The notes: generated by a model not told the origin, from the sequence alone. A DNA stretch of 64,000 nucleotides from Atherinomorus stipes (GCA_023101725.1 JALJCO010003102.1:186001-250000), one strand, 5' to 3'; numbered from the stretch's first letter, positions 12,583 to 24,103 are shown. Program-made: numbers and translations.

Positions 12583-12709
12583 TGCATGAAACTGACACTG
12601 ATGTGGAAAAAAATGTCAAAAATACTGATTCTTTATCCCAGACATAAAACATGGGAAATGTTTCTTTTTGTATGCTCATACACAAAAAGAAAAGGCAAAT
12701 ACATGCATG
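12583..12709 (+). promoter_or_regulatory. Two Rbfox-type TGCATG sites
   Basis: TGCATG occurs at 12583-12588 and 12704-12709, about 500-630 nt downstream of the splice-site-2 microexon. UGCAUG downstream of a cassette exon is the known Rbfox enhancer arrangement in neurons. Two copies in 130 bases is suggestive but not decisive. Confidence 0.35.
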
Positions 12710-12822
12710 TTGTTTTCTTTTCCCTAATACCCCCAACTAAAGGTGATTGTGCTTCACATAGCATGTGCTCCCTCTCTAACCCAGAGGCACGTTCTGACTT
12801 ATTTTGTAGAACTGCTAAATGT

Positions 12823-12999
12823 ACTAATATGGTATAATGGTTAAACTAACCTAGATAACATTTTACTAACACCATTTTTGTGTCTGCTAAAGTACTTTTA
12901 AGTTGCAGTGGAGACAGTACTAACACTGTAGTGTGGGTAGTTTACTAACTCTCTAACTAGAACAGCATTCCTTTGAAGGCTTATTGTCTTTCAACTAAT
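12823..12999 (+). promoter_or_regulatory. ACUAAY cluster upstream of LNS2 second-half exon
   Basis: ACTAAT/ACTAAC at 12823, 12845, 12865, 12919, 12944 and 12994, six copies in 177 bases. Two are followed closely by a TAAC half-site (12845 with 12856; 12944 with 12954), which is the bipartite STAR/Quaking layout. The cluster sits 185-360 nt before the next acceptor. Together with the cluster before the microexon it brackets the alternative exon. Confidence 0.5.
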
Positions 13000-13183
13000 C
13001 AAACTGGACAAAATAATAACAGAAAAACAAGAAAAAAGACACTGGAAACAGACATGAAAATGGGTTTTCAAATCAATAAACACAGGGAAGTCTATCATAG
13101 ACAAAAAGAAAGACAGGGAATTATGTTGCAATTTCTAGGCTGTCTCAGTATAGCGTGTCCTTTCCCTGTGCTTTGTTGTCTAG

Positions 13184-13345
13184 GTAACGATATCCGTGGA
13201 TGGGATTCTGACCACCACAGGATATACACAAGAGGACTACACTATGCTCGGCTCTGATGACTTTTTCTATGTTGGAGGAAGCCCTAGCACAGCCGACCTG
13301 CCTGGATCTCCAGTTAGCAACAACTTCATGGGTTGCCTTAAGGAG
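13184..13345 (+). CDS. nrxn1: Neurexin-1 exon: LNS2, second half
   Basis: 162-nt exon, phase 0 at both ends, 54 codons. The acceptor is TTTGTTGTCTAG and the donor GAG|GTAAAC. It encodes [20 protein letters not shown] through [11 protein letters not shown], apparently unchanged from mammalian neurexin-1. It contains the [10 protein letters not shown] strand and the Cys that closes the LNS2 disulfide. When the microexon is skipped, RNLRQ joins VTISVDG directly. Confidence 0.96.
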
Positions 13346-13573
13346 GTAAACACCTCATCTGTGTGAACTCGTGGGCTGGTGGGTGTACAGGATACAGCTG
13401 GCTTCACCTTAGGACTCCAGAACAGGCCCCTCCACCCACACACTAACCCTGCCTCTTCTTTAACGCTTCGCCTTGGCTTGCTTCTCCTCCTTTCTTCACA
13501 CACTCGTTGCAAACTTTTTCTGACAATTTTTGCCTCCTTTGCTTGCTCAGTGCATTTACAATGTTTAACACAA

Positions 13574-13596
13574 ACACACACACACACACACACACA
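13574..13596. repeat. (AC)n microsatellite
   Basis: About 11 uninterrupted AC units in the intron, 230 bases downstream of the preceding exon. It is likely to be length-polymorphic. Confidence 0.95.
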
Positions 13597-14895
13597 GCTC
13601 TGTCTTGAAGTGGAATTTACCACTGGACTACTACAGCTCTGTCAGGTGCACATCAAAGAAGAGCAGTGATCCAGAGATCAGGGAGCTGAATTTCCATGAG
13701 CTGACGGCCTTAACACCCAGCTATTGTTGAGGAATACTCTGTGCCCAGAACACCTCTCTGAGACTAACCTTAATGCTATATGTTTGATGTCACTTGTATG
13801 TAGTATGGGTGTTTCACAGAAATGTATCTACAGAGTGCTAGAAATGTGACACTGAGCTGCAGAAATATACAGTAGTTTGACATATATGCTTTCAGATGAT
13901 GAACTGAATTCTGTGCATTCTGTATCAAACATGTCTCACAGGGTAATGAGCCATTTAAATCTGGCTCATAACTTACAGTGCATTATGTCATTTGTCACTT
14001 GCCCCTAATGTGATGTAGTACCCAAGAAGCATGTATAGTGTGCCCCTTATCTCCAAAGATGAAGCGAGGGGGGGAAAGAAGTATTTTCTCCATCAGAGGG
14101 TTCATAAGTTATCCCCTTCACTGTGAGCTGTGCAGCACTGTTAGTTTGTTTTTGTTGGTTAATGGAAGATATCCCCAATATACTAGAAAATGTTCTTTAA
14201 ATTTAAAAATCTGAATCCTTTCCTTTTATTTTCGCCTCTTCTATATTGCCCTACATATTGCATCTCTCTTCAAGTCAGGCTGTCATCCTCAGTATTATCT
14301 CAGAAAGGTCTGAGGCCGCTCTGTTTAATGAGCGGACATGGTGTGGACCACATGTCTGCTTGCAGTGTACAGCTCATTAAAAGTCTGATTGTTGAGGGTA
14401 CTGTCTTAGTTAACTACATGTCTCTGGGGTGCTGCAGATGTGGTGACAGCGAGACTGAAATTGGCTCACCCTTTGCACATGGTCATCCATCCCACTGAGC
14501 TCCTATCTCTGCTCCTGGCCTGCCTAAACATAGCAACCGTGCTCTCTGTCCTCAGATCAATGTATTGGATTGCTCAAAATCTTGTACAGATCATGCAGGG
14601 TTGTGATAGCCCCCATGAGAAGTAAGACAAAACAAATTTCTAAACTTTAAATTGCTCATGGGATCATTTAAAATTCCTTGTATAGTTTTACGAGACAATT
14701 ACAGATGCCGTTCCCCAAAATAAAGACACTGTGAAATTTATTGTTGATGTTTTCAGAGCAAGTCACAGGTTGGCCGTACCAGTTATTAAAAGAATAGTCA
14801 GAAAATGCAGTCAATATTTTTACCCCCTTAAAAAACAAGACTTAAGCTACTGTAGGTCAAGTTTGACATTAAGAAATGTGAATCTACACTAGAGA

Positions 14896-15336
14896 TTAAA
14901 GGGACTAGAGGCAGGAATTACGAAAGAATTAACAAGCATGTCCAGTTTTTTAATACTTATGGGTGATGAAGCATTAAAAACCAAAAAGAACGAGCCCACC
15001 CACGTCTCTCTCTGTTGCCTTGAACAGGCTGTGTGCTGCATAAAGTGCTGCAATTCAGTGGCTGAATTTCCCGCGCTGCCCTGTGGATGTGACGTCAAGT
15101 GACGCTGCATCCGCATCCTCAACAGTTATGATACAGGAAGAAGACGGTTGCGGTAAATTCAAACACTGTAAGCGGTAGTTATGGATTCTTCTGCCATCAG
15201 CAAACGATCCAGATCAACTGAAAGACACTAAAAAGTGTAACTACAAAGAAAAAGCGTAGTAAACAACATTATAGCTTCAGTTTGTGCACGCTCAGTCGCG
15301 AGTTTCATTTCTTAATCTTGCCTCAAGTCCCTTTAA
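14896..15336. mobile_element. MITE with TTAA at both ends
   Basis: 441 bases. The left end reads TTAAAGGGACTAGAGGC and the right end GCCTCAAGTCCCTTTAA, an imperfect 17-base inverted repeat. Reading TTAA as the target duplication gives termini of AGGGACTWGAGGC, the layout of piggyBac-type elements. A TA duplication (mariner type) is equally compatible. No transposase frame is present. Confidence 0.65.
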
Positions 15337-15917
15337 CAAGAAATCAAATGAGTAAATGCAGATTCTAACACATGCTGTTTTACACACCACAGCCTTGAAA
15401 TTATGAGCCTGCTTTCTGTCAACAAGAATAGAAACAAATTCTGACAGATAATAACCATAAAAGAGATATGAATGTATGATGTGATGAAAAGAAGAGTCAA
15501 GAGAACAGTGTCGGCTCCTTCCTGGGGAGTTTCTGACTTTAGCTAGCAGCTGCTAACCTTGGTTTTAGAGTACCGTAAAATATGCCATTACTTCAGTAAA
15601 CAACCCAAGATGGCCGTTTACTTCTGAAGTATTAAAAGAAAGAACAGCTCCTCATTGGAAAGGGTCAGCTGGCAAGTTATCAATCTATGATTGTATCATG
15701 TGAAGCAACTTTGAAGCTTTATGCTGCTAAACAGAGGCTTCCAAGTAGGAAATCAGACCAATTGGCACTCACACACAGTTCAGAGATGTGTTAATTGTAA
15801 AGACATCAGCAAAGTCTTGTGTTTCGTTTCCTGTAATGTGACCACATACAATGTCTTGCTTAGAAATTTAAATTCTAAGTTTATGTGCAGAATGTGTAGA
15901 TCCAAAAATGGAATTAA

Positions 15918-17850
15918 TAGGGATGCAGAATAACCTTTTTTTTTAAAACCAATACTGATAACTGATAAATTTCAGCTCCTAAAGGTCAATACCGATAACT
16001 GAAAGCCGATATCACACATAGATACCTAATCATATCATGAAAAATATCAACAAAACCAAATAAACTTTTCAAGCTTAAAGGCGCTTTAGAAGATGTTTCG
16101 GCCTTTCAGAAAGCAGAGACTGTTCGCGAGTTTTTGAATAAAGCGCGTGCGCAAGACCAACCTGCTAGATTCACAGCTCCCTCCTCCGGCCACAGAATAA
16201 CATGCACAAGCCTCTCCGGTGTTTAGCAGGCAGCAGGTACAGATTCTCCATCATGTCACAAACACAAGTAAACAGAATGTCGTTGTCTGAACGTCGCTAA
16301 CTGCTAGCAGAATGATGTTAGCTACCTACTGTAAACGTCAGACAAGTGCGCGCAGCTTCCTGGTCGCATCATTACTCTCGCCGATCAATCACGCTCATTG
16401 ATCAGTTTTGCCAATTACCTGTTAAACTGACCTTCAATCACTCTTGCTACAGTAGTAAAAGTGATTGACGAGCCAGTAGACAAATGATAAAGTTAAGGAA
16501 TGCCGAGATGATTGGCGGATGTTTTTTTCAGCCCCATTACTTTCACAGCTGATGTACAATAATTATATATTTAAAGCTTAAATAAATCATAGCGTACGGG
16601 GTAGTGATCCCAATTTTACCAAATATTGCAAACATTTTTTTAAGCTGAGTGATGACATAGCAGTTAAAAACTAGTTTATGTTGTTGGTATTACTGTATAT
16701 GTAAATACTACAAAGAAAAAAACGGCATTTTTTACAGCGGAGTATTGTTTTGAAACGCCAGACCTCACTTCCTCAGTAATACAGTTGGGTCCGGTGATGA
16801 TATGGAGCTTTACCCGGAGACCACGTTGAGTTCATTTTAATTGGCTACACCTTATTTGGCCATGACCTTATTTGGAGAATCTAGGTCAAGCTGTGGTCGG
16901 ACTTTGCTAAAGGCTAACTGCTAGCAACATGGGCACTTCAGACAGTGAGCTACGTTTATCAGACAAGACAGCATTTAGAAAATAAATAAACTTACAGGTA
17001 ATGACAAGGTTGTGGTCGCCTCCCTCAGTGTTGCTGCAGAAGTTTGCTTTTAAATCCATTTGTTTGAAAACCCAGACCTGACTGCACAGTAGTTACTACT
17101 AGCTCCATACATGAAGCTGAATCAGACAGGGAGGGGAGGGGGGAGCGAACGGTGCATAGACAGTTAGGAGAGAGAGAGAGAGGGGGGGGGGGGGGGGGGG
17201 GGGGGGGCGCTGTTTACTTGATAGTGTGCTCTTATTGGAGCAATTGAATTACGTAGAATGATAGCCTGCTGTCTGATTCAACTGTTTCTGAGCAGAGAGA
17301 CAAAGCTGACAGACCATAAACAGGAACTTTGATTCTCACTCTGGACATTCACATGGCCTCATCAGTGCACAATAGATCATATTATACACCCAAAACCCCA
17401 GAAAAGCGAAATTTGATGTCATGGCACCTTTAAAGAAACATCTTCTATAATGCCTTTAAAACTTCAGCATGTCTGATCTTAAAAATTCCAACTGTATGGG
17501 GGTAGTTAGTGTCTAAAATAATAAAGGTAGATGGTTTGGAAGCAGTTTGGGGTCTCCTCTGTGAAGCAGCAGCTTTCTCTCCCCAATCGCAATATATTAG
17601 CGAGAGAAACTTATAACTGTGATATTAAACTTCTGCACATCCAATCTTAAAAATTCCAGCTGTATGAGGTAGTTAGTGTCTAAAATAAGAAGGGGAAGTG
17701 GTTTGGAAGCAGCTTGAGGTCTCCCCTGTCCTCCCCAAACGCAATATCTCTAAAACAATATGTCATTGGGACAAGTCGTCATAATATCGGACTTAACAGG
17801 AAATTCTTACATCATTTGGATATTGGCCAGATAATTATCATGCACCCCTA
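15918..17850. mobile_element. Composite inverted-end DNA element
   Basis: Outer ends TAGGGATGCAGAATAA and TTATCATGCACCCCTA form an imperfect terminal inverted repeat. Inside, AAGGCGCTTTAGAAGATGTTTC (starting near 16079) pairs with an inverted copy near 17435-17460, and another repeat end (TCATGGCACCTTTAAAG) lies beside it. This suggests nesting. Internal TATCGG-like words match those at 2440-2720. The flanking 8 bases (GGAATTAA and AGAATGAT) agree at 5 of 8, a possible decayed hAT duplication. No intact transposase was seen. Confidence 0.5.
17126..17207. repeat. G-rich tract with 26-base G run
   Basis: GGGAGGGGAGGGGGGAGCG near 17128 is a quadruplex-type motif. It is followed by (GA)n and an unbroken run of 26 G at 17182-17207. 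The exact run length is unreliable in most sequencing chemistries. Confidence 0.85.
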
Positions 17851-19222
17851 AGAATGATAAAGTCTTTGACTGACCCAACTCAAAGTGACACAAAATATAC
17901 CTCCATGTTTTGGAAATACTGGTTTGAACTGCACCGTTCTTAGCTTGTGCTGTCCATATTGTTTGTTTTTCTGTCTGTCTGTTAGTAATCTGTTCTGTTG
18001 TCTGTTATTTACATTTTTTAAATCATCCCCATTATTTTTACTATTGGACTTGGTGTCTGTTAATTAAAGATATCTACTGTATCTTTACTTGGACAAAACA
18101 TACAATATTGCTCTGTTAGATTTTTCCTAATGAAAGAAAATCAAAACAAACTCAAAAAGTTAATTAGAAACCTTCAAAAAGCAATTCTCAGAATTACTTT
18201 TCATGTTGAAGCTCCACATTTTGGTCCTAATCAGATAAAATAAAAAAGCATTAAGACTTGAAATATAAATTTCTACAAAATATCATGTAAACTTTTCTTA
18301 AACACACAACCTGTGCGTAACTCTTACAACTTTGGCAATCTCTGTGCATCATCTAATCTGACACCATGGAAATAGACAGAATCCCCTCTCAGGTCAGCTC
18401 CTGGCTATGTTGTGATAGCATATGAGCTGTGATTTAACAGCATGTGCAGTGGGCCCTGATTGATGGCATGTCTCCAAGTGGCTTGTTGTGGTATTTGTGT
18501 GTAGATTCCAGCCTGAGCTGCCACGCCTGCCTGTTGGTTCTGTTGGCAAAACAAACGGTGGTGCAGTAATAGCTCAGTTGTCACAGCCCTGGTTTGATGA
18601 CAAATTAGTGCAGCACTAGTAGTGCAGTACCAGGCATAGCTCAGGCTAAGGCTTCTTTAACTCCAAAAGGTGCCCTTTATCTTGACTATAAAAAATGTAT
18701 TTGGGTTTATTGGCTGTATCTGTTGTATTCCTTGGTTCGCATGACTCAAGTCCAGTTGGCAGAGATATTGTCTTTCATCCCTTATCTCCTTTTAAAATTC
18801 TTTTTTCTCAGTAAAATTACATTTTTTTTAAAATCCTCCTCGGTTTTCTTGAGTCAAACTCTGACACATTCCGAGCATAAAAAAGTGGGAAAGAAGTCTT
18901 TGGACATCTATTTCTTAATTGTCCTGTACTTAAATGCAGTCTGATTCAGTCAGTCACAAAGCATTTAGAGGAATTAAAGATGAGCTTAACCCATTCAGAT
19001 GCCCCATCTACCTGAACAGTTACACGCAGTTGATCTGACTCGATGAGGAAACATGATGATCATGTAAATGCAATCCCACCGGAGGCGTCCCTGATTTTAG
19101 GTGAACGCTTAGCATGATAATAGTAGAAAACAAGGCTAGTGTTTTCCACAGCTGTAACTCATTTGATTTGGCTCAATGACAACTGTAGATACACCATCAC
19201 AGCGTTTTTATTATGTTAACGC

Positions 19223-19286
19223 ATACACATGCTGCAACATATACACATGATGCTGCAGCATGTGTATAACACATACACATGCTGCA
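19223..19286. repeat. Short direct/inverted repeat patch around ATGCTGCAGCAT
   Basis: The words ACACATGCTGCA occur twice in direct orientation and once inverted around a perfect palindrome ATGCTGCAGCAT. It could form a small cruciform. No feature class is assigned. Confidence 0.6.
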
Positions 19287-19937
19287 GTCCTAATGTGGCT
19301 CTCCATCATGAGAGAACCTAATACTAGTTAGCAGCTCTAGCTATGCAAAATAGGTCATTCACTGTGCTCTTGTTTGATAGTTGTTGAATGTTAGCTGACT
19401 CCATTATGAGGTCTTAGTCTTGATGACTCTTACTTTGCAAATCGATTGGCACATTGTTTTACAGAGCATCAAATGTGCATGTATTTCTGTGGTGAAAAAA
19501 CCCCCCCAAAAAACAATGGGCACACTGTTGTTTAAATGACTCATCTTGGCATTTGCTTATATGTTAATTAGTTTTTCATATGGAAATAGGATATAACTAG
19601 ACGGTGGGGGATCTTTGTTGTACAGCTGCACAACTGCAGTAGACACTCTCTCATTATGAAGATTGGATAATGACAAGGTTATGACTGATGCAGTTTGTTT
19701 ATTTATTTATGTATTTGCTAGACTGCTGCCAATTACAGGGGTGCTCCAGTAGATTGACTTTTACACAGTGTGCCATTAAATGTGCCCCCATACAAATACA
19801 GGTAGCCTGTTAAGTCTTTAGAATGATGTTTTTCTTTCCTTCTATTTAAACCTTCCCCAGTGTTCATAATAATATTCAGTTTGACACCTGTTACCCTTTT
19901 GTAAAGTGTTGGAACAAGAAATAATAACACAAGAAAT

Positions 19938-19977
19938 TACACACACACGCGCGCACACCCACACACACATATATACA

Positions 19978-20009
<32 letters not shown>
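19938..20009. repeat. CA/CG/TA compound microsatellite
   Basis: Alternating AC, then GCGC, AC and finally about 15 TA units. It abuts the left end of the nested transposon region; a second TA tract abuts the right end at 22749. Confidence 0.95.
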
Positions 20010-20012
<3 letters not shown>

Positions 20013-20893
20013 GCAACAATACATAAATTTCACGGTTCGGTTCGACACTTTAGTGTCACGGTTTGATATTTTTTCAATACAAATAACATTTTCATGGTTT
20101 TTTTAACCCAATGTCCTTTAGTCCACAACAGCTTACTATCAGGATCATAGTAGGGCTGCAGCTATCGATATTTTTGTAATCGAGTAATCTAGCGATTCTT
20201 CTGATGATTCATCGAGTAATCGGATAAATTGGACTTTTTGCAAGTTATTTAAAGGTGTCATAACCTGCTGTTTTACATATGCAATCCTTCCTAAATTATC
20301 TTCAAATGAATTTTTAATTCTAGCTGGGTGGGACGAAAATTTAATGAGCTCATTTTAACCTCTTTTTATCCCCAACTATTGTTTGTCGTGAGAATACGTA
20401 CGAGAGTTAGACCTGTCTGTAAGCACGTTCACGAGGCAAACGTCAAAGCCAAAACAAAGTTTTATCAGGTCAGAGCAGGTGAAGGAAAATGATGTCCCAA
20501 CAGAGAAAAATGTGATAAAAACGTAACAATGTGGTTGATCGAGAGGATCCGAGGAGCAAAAGGGCTGGACTCTGATGAATATAAGGAGCTGACTCTGACG
20601 TGAAGTTAACCAAACAGTGTTAGCTTTTGTAGCTACATTAGCAGCTTGTCCATTCATCAACCACCGTTTACTGGTCTCTGACACAAAAGATAAGTTACAC
20701 AAGCAGCAACACTTGCCGACTGCACATTCTCACTGATAAATGTAATCCACTGGTCCCTGGTAAAGCTGTCCCTCCTGTTAAAGCACCGACAACTGCTGAA
20801 TTTCTGCCGAAGCAACTCAGCATGGCAATCTCCCCCCTCCTCCTCCTCCTCCTTGTAGCTGGCGTCCTTTCTGACAAAGCTGGTCTACTCTGT

Positions 20894-21073
20894 GGCAGGT
20901 AATCAGCTGCCTTCAGGTGGTGCTAAAGACGCTAGCTTAGCAGCTCGCTCGCAGCCCATCTAGTTCACGTCATAACAGCTGATCATAACGACTCCAGGGC
21001 AGGTAATCAGCTGCTTTCAGGTGGCACTAAAGAGGCTAGCTTAGCAGCTAGCAGCCTCTCTAGTTCACGTCAT
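20894..21073. repeat. Diverged tandem duplication of about 80 bp
   Basis: 20894-20973 and 20998-21073 share GGCAGGTAATCAGCTGC at the start and TAGTTCACGTCAT at the end, with GCTAGCTTAGCAGCT in the middle. They differ by a few substitutions and small deletions. The repeat lies inside the hAT element. Confidence 0.85.
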
Positions 21074-21569
21074 TCAGAGAAAGAAATCCAAACCGCGTAG
21101 TGTGGAGAGTGCGTGCTTGTGGCCGATTCTGGTTAGAAGGGAGCGCCCGCACTCAAAGACAAAGTTACTTTCACTTTCCAAGTTTCTGGCCCGTTATAAC
21201 TGAGGTCCTGTTCCAATACACATGTTTTAACGTGAAAAAAAGTGGGATTTCTGGGTGATGACTTCTTTAAATTTCACAACTTAAATTGATTGTATAAGAG
21301 CCAAAATTTCTAGCTTTTAGAGTTCCTGAGTGCAGAGTTTGCCCTGAACATAGCACTGATGCCCACCCCTGCTTCTCTTCCAAAAACTTCATTGTTGCTT
21401 CCACAACTGCACATTTAACTCTGAGCTTTACTAAAATGGAAACAATTGGCCGTTCATTAGAGGACCTAAATACATGTTCAAGTCCACAACACTTGCAGTA
21501 TAAATGTATTAACAAGAAAGGATTATCTGCATCTGCTAAAGTGACTCCCAGAAGTTTTTAAAAAAATCA

Positions 21570-22000
21570 TTTGTTTATTGTCATGAAAAAAAAAAAAAAA
21601 CAAAACCGTAGAACTCTTTTAAAATATTTAATTTTTTATAAATGATAAAATATTTTTTGTTGTATTTAGTTGATATAAAAAAAAGGGGGGGTTTTTTTTT
21701 AAAAAAATTTTTGGGGTTTTTTTTTTTTTTTTCTCATTTTATTTTCTAACAAAAAAAAAGAGATAATGATTGGGATTTTCTTTAAAAAAAAAAGTGTGCG
21801 TATATATAAGAGAGAGGTGAGAATAGTGGGTTTTTTCCTGGGTGGGGGTGCGAGAGGGGTAAATTTGGGGCTGGAAAGAAGGGGGGGAATGGAGGAGGGA
21901 TGTTATTTAACGAAACACCCACCAAACAAAGGAAAGGAAGGAAAAATAAACCCTTCCCCTCCCCCTCCCCAAACCTAAACAAACCCACCATAAGCACCCC
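21570..22000. other. Suspect low-quality sequence patch
   Basis: Long alternating homopolymers (A, G, T, A, T, G, T runs between 21587 and 21735), then a stretch with unusually many G then C runs. This pattern is unlike anything else in the window and looks like poor base calls or an error-prone gap fill rather than biology. Confidence 0.5.
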
Positions 22001-22748
22001 ACGATAGTGACACGCCCACTATATGACACGCCCACTGGGTGCAAGCCACAGATAGATACACTTGGCAGGTCCCCGGCGTGAACTAAACCATTGATTAAAA
22101 CAATCTTGTTAAGTTCCAGAGACCGCGCAGCACACGGAACGCAGAGCAGATGGACCCGCTCTGAACTGCCTTTACTGACCAGGCAAAGCCAAATCCACGG
22201 ATTATACAGATGATAAAGGACTTTTATTATTTCTCTTTCATGGATCACTTGCTTACCGAACCACGGAGAGGGGACGGTGTTTTCTCTCTCTTTCGGTCCA
22301 GTTTGTAGGGTTCCATACAGTTTTTACTCCCTCCACGATAGTTACGTTATTAGCATAAAGTTAACTTATGTTCAACGGAAATACCCGTCCAGGCGGAACA
22401 TCATTGATGTTTAGCCTGGGTTGTGTAACAGAAATACCATCCGGGCAGATGGGCAAAATACAAAGTGAATTTAACGAATCCTCGAGGCAGTTAATTTGCC
22501 TCAAGCAATTTTATGAATCGAATTACTTGAATTACAGCCCCAGATCATAGTCAACATAGTCAATGCCAGATCTGTTTTTAGTCAAACACATATCCCCTGA
22601 GTTTTCAACACAGATCTCATCGTCAGAACACAATTTGATAAAATGAATTAAAACTCTGTATAGTTAGATATTTGATACGCAGTGCTCAAGGTTTAAAACA
22701 CACCTATATTGAATGGTTCGATACATATACATGTATTGTTGCACTTTT

Positions 22749-22774
22749 AATATATGTATATATATATTTATATA

Positions 22775-22816
<42 letters not shown>

Positions 22817-22818
22817 AT
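22749..22818. repeat. (TA)n microsatellite
   Basis: About 70 bases of TA with a few TG and TT interruptions, next to the right end of the nested transposon region. Confidence 0.95.
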
Positions 22819-23593
22819 CAATGTATACTTGGTTGTTTTACTTCCTTCATCTTGCCTGGTTCTGTGAAAATGAATGGAAAAAAGAAATATTGAACAAGAT
22901 CTGAATGAAAAAAATTAAAGACAATCATTTAGTCATTTTTCTAAATTGTGTATGGAATACTGAATGTTGCAGTCTTATGAGTGAGTTTATGCACTTATTT
23001 TAACCTTGCTTTGATGGGCATATCCATCATCTGCCCACTTTTATCATAATCACAGGCTCCAACTGGAGCCTTAATCAGCACTACACCACACCTGCAATCA
23101 AAGCACTAGTTTAGATTTATCCCTCTCCATTTTACTTCTCACATACAATCCAAGGAGGAACTACCTAATATTTGACTCGACCTTTATTACACTTGCATTG
23201 TACATTCAGGATGTCTCTTCCTTTAGTTGGCAGTGAAGCTACAGTAAAAGTGAACATGCATGTCTCATTTCTTTAGTCCTCAGCCAGCCAGAGTACACTC
23301 TGCACTTTCTGTGAAGGCTTCAGCATGAGAGCAAAGAAAGCAAGGTGATGTGAGTGACATTTGGTGCCACATAGATGCAGCTCCTCATGCATAGGTGCAG
23401 TGTGACAAAGTTGGCCAACAGTTGAGGCAAGCAAACCCAGAGTATGACACACTGTCCTCAGGATGAGAAGTCAAATGGACAACTGCTGTTCTCCACAACG
23501 TCCAGAATGTCCATTTACATTTTGTAAGTCTGTTTCTTTAATTGCTGCACACATGCCTGGAGGAATAACTTGCTGTCTCTGCTCCCAATTCAG

Positions 23594-24035
23594 GTTGTGT
23601 ACAAAAACAACGATGTGAGACTCGAGTTGTCCAGACTGGCTAAGCAGGGTGATCCCAAGATGAAGATCCATGGTACTGTGGCCTTTAAGTGCGAGAATGT
23701 GGCCACCCTGGACCCCATCACTTTTGAGACTCCTGAATCTTTTATCATTCTCAATAAGTGGAATGCTAAGAAGACAGGATCCATCTCCTTTGATTTCCGC
23801 ACCACAGAGCCCAACGGTCTTCTCTTATTCAGTCATGGCAAGCCCAAGCAGCAACCAAAGGATTCTAAGAGTCCCCAAACTTTTAAAGTGGACTTTTTTG
23901 CTATTGAAATGCTGGATGGCCATCTGTACTTGCTCCTTGACATGGGCTCGGGAACCACAAAGACAAAGGCAGTCAATAAGAAAGTCAATGATGGCGAGTG
24001 GTACCATGTGGACTTCCAGCGAGACGGAAGATCAG
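23594..24035 (+). CDS. nrxn1: Neurexin-1 exon: LNS2 end, LNS3 start
   Basis: 442-nt exon, entered at a codon boundary and closed after the first base of a Gly codon. The acceptor is CCCAATTCAG and the donor TCAG|GTAAAG. It begins [20 protein letters not shown], the end of LNS2. It continues [15 protein letters not shown] into LNS3 with [36 protein letters not shown] and [17 protein letters not shown]. Compared with mammals the loop after SHGKP is one residue longer ([13 protein letters not shown]), an expected spot for variation. The open frame continues to 24061 past the donor and that tail is intronic. Confidence 0.96.
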
Positions 24036-24103
24036 GTAAAGACCACCATGAATATCCATAGATAAAATGCACCACACAAAAGAAATCAAACAAAGTAGCT
24101 TTA

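Larger units (their letters stand above)
12097..13183 (+). other. nrxn1: Intron between splice-site-2 microexon and LNS2 second half
   Basis: About 1.1 kb. A run of 13 T (12150-12162) and a run of 17 A (12181-12197) lie just downstream of the microexon and could pair in RNA. Two TGCATG words (Rbfox-type) occur at 12583 and 12704, with extra GCATG words at 12442 and 12447. Six ACTAAC/ACTAAT words lie between 12823 and 12999. Several open frames in the region cross the microexon but are chance. Confidence 0.85.
20151..22542. mobile_element. hAT-type element with perfect 8-bp target duplication
   Basis: Left end TAGGGCTGCAGCTATCG and right end (inverted) TGGGGCTGTAATTCAAG. The 8 bases immediately outside both ends are identical: GATCATAG at 20143-20150 and 22543-22550. 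An exact 8-bp duplication is the hallmark of hAT transposons. The interior near the ends has the CGAGTAATC / GAATCG words typical of abundant fish non-autonomous hAT copies. No intact transposase frame is visible. It carries an 80-bp tandem duplication and the suspect-quality patch. Confidence 0.8.
20010..22745. mobile_element. Outer inverted-end DNA element, split by a hAT insertion
   Basis: The left end GGTGCAACAATACAT (20010) and the right end ATGTATTGTTGCACTT (ending 22746) are inverted. Both continue inward with related GGTTCGG / GAACCATTCG words. Removing the hAT element at 20151-22542 leaves a small element of roughly 340 bases. TA microsatellites lie on both outer sides, so it either inserted into a TA tract or has TA-rich flanks. 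Superfamily not assigned. Confidence 0.6.
13346..23593 (+). other. nrxn1: Repeat-rich 10.2-kb intron within LNS2
   Basis: Contains a CA repeat (13574-13596), a MITE at 14896-15336, a larger inverted-end element at 15918-17850 with a 26-base G run, a short palindromic patch at 19223-19286, a nested pair of elements at 20010-22745 flanked by TA/CA microsatellites, and a suspect low-quality patch inside them at about 21570-22000. The parts at 13650-14890, 17850-19900 and 22820-23590 show no recognised feature. Confidence 0.85.

Noticed and set aside
12373..12837. 154-codon open frame downstream of the splice-site-2 microexon
   Set aside because: Overlaps another unrelated open frame and intronic regulatory words; composition is not protein-like. 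Chance.
19842..20106. Open frames across the TA/CA repeat
   Set aside because: Translated microsatellite (Tyr-Ile and Thr-His repeats).
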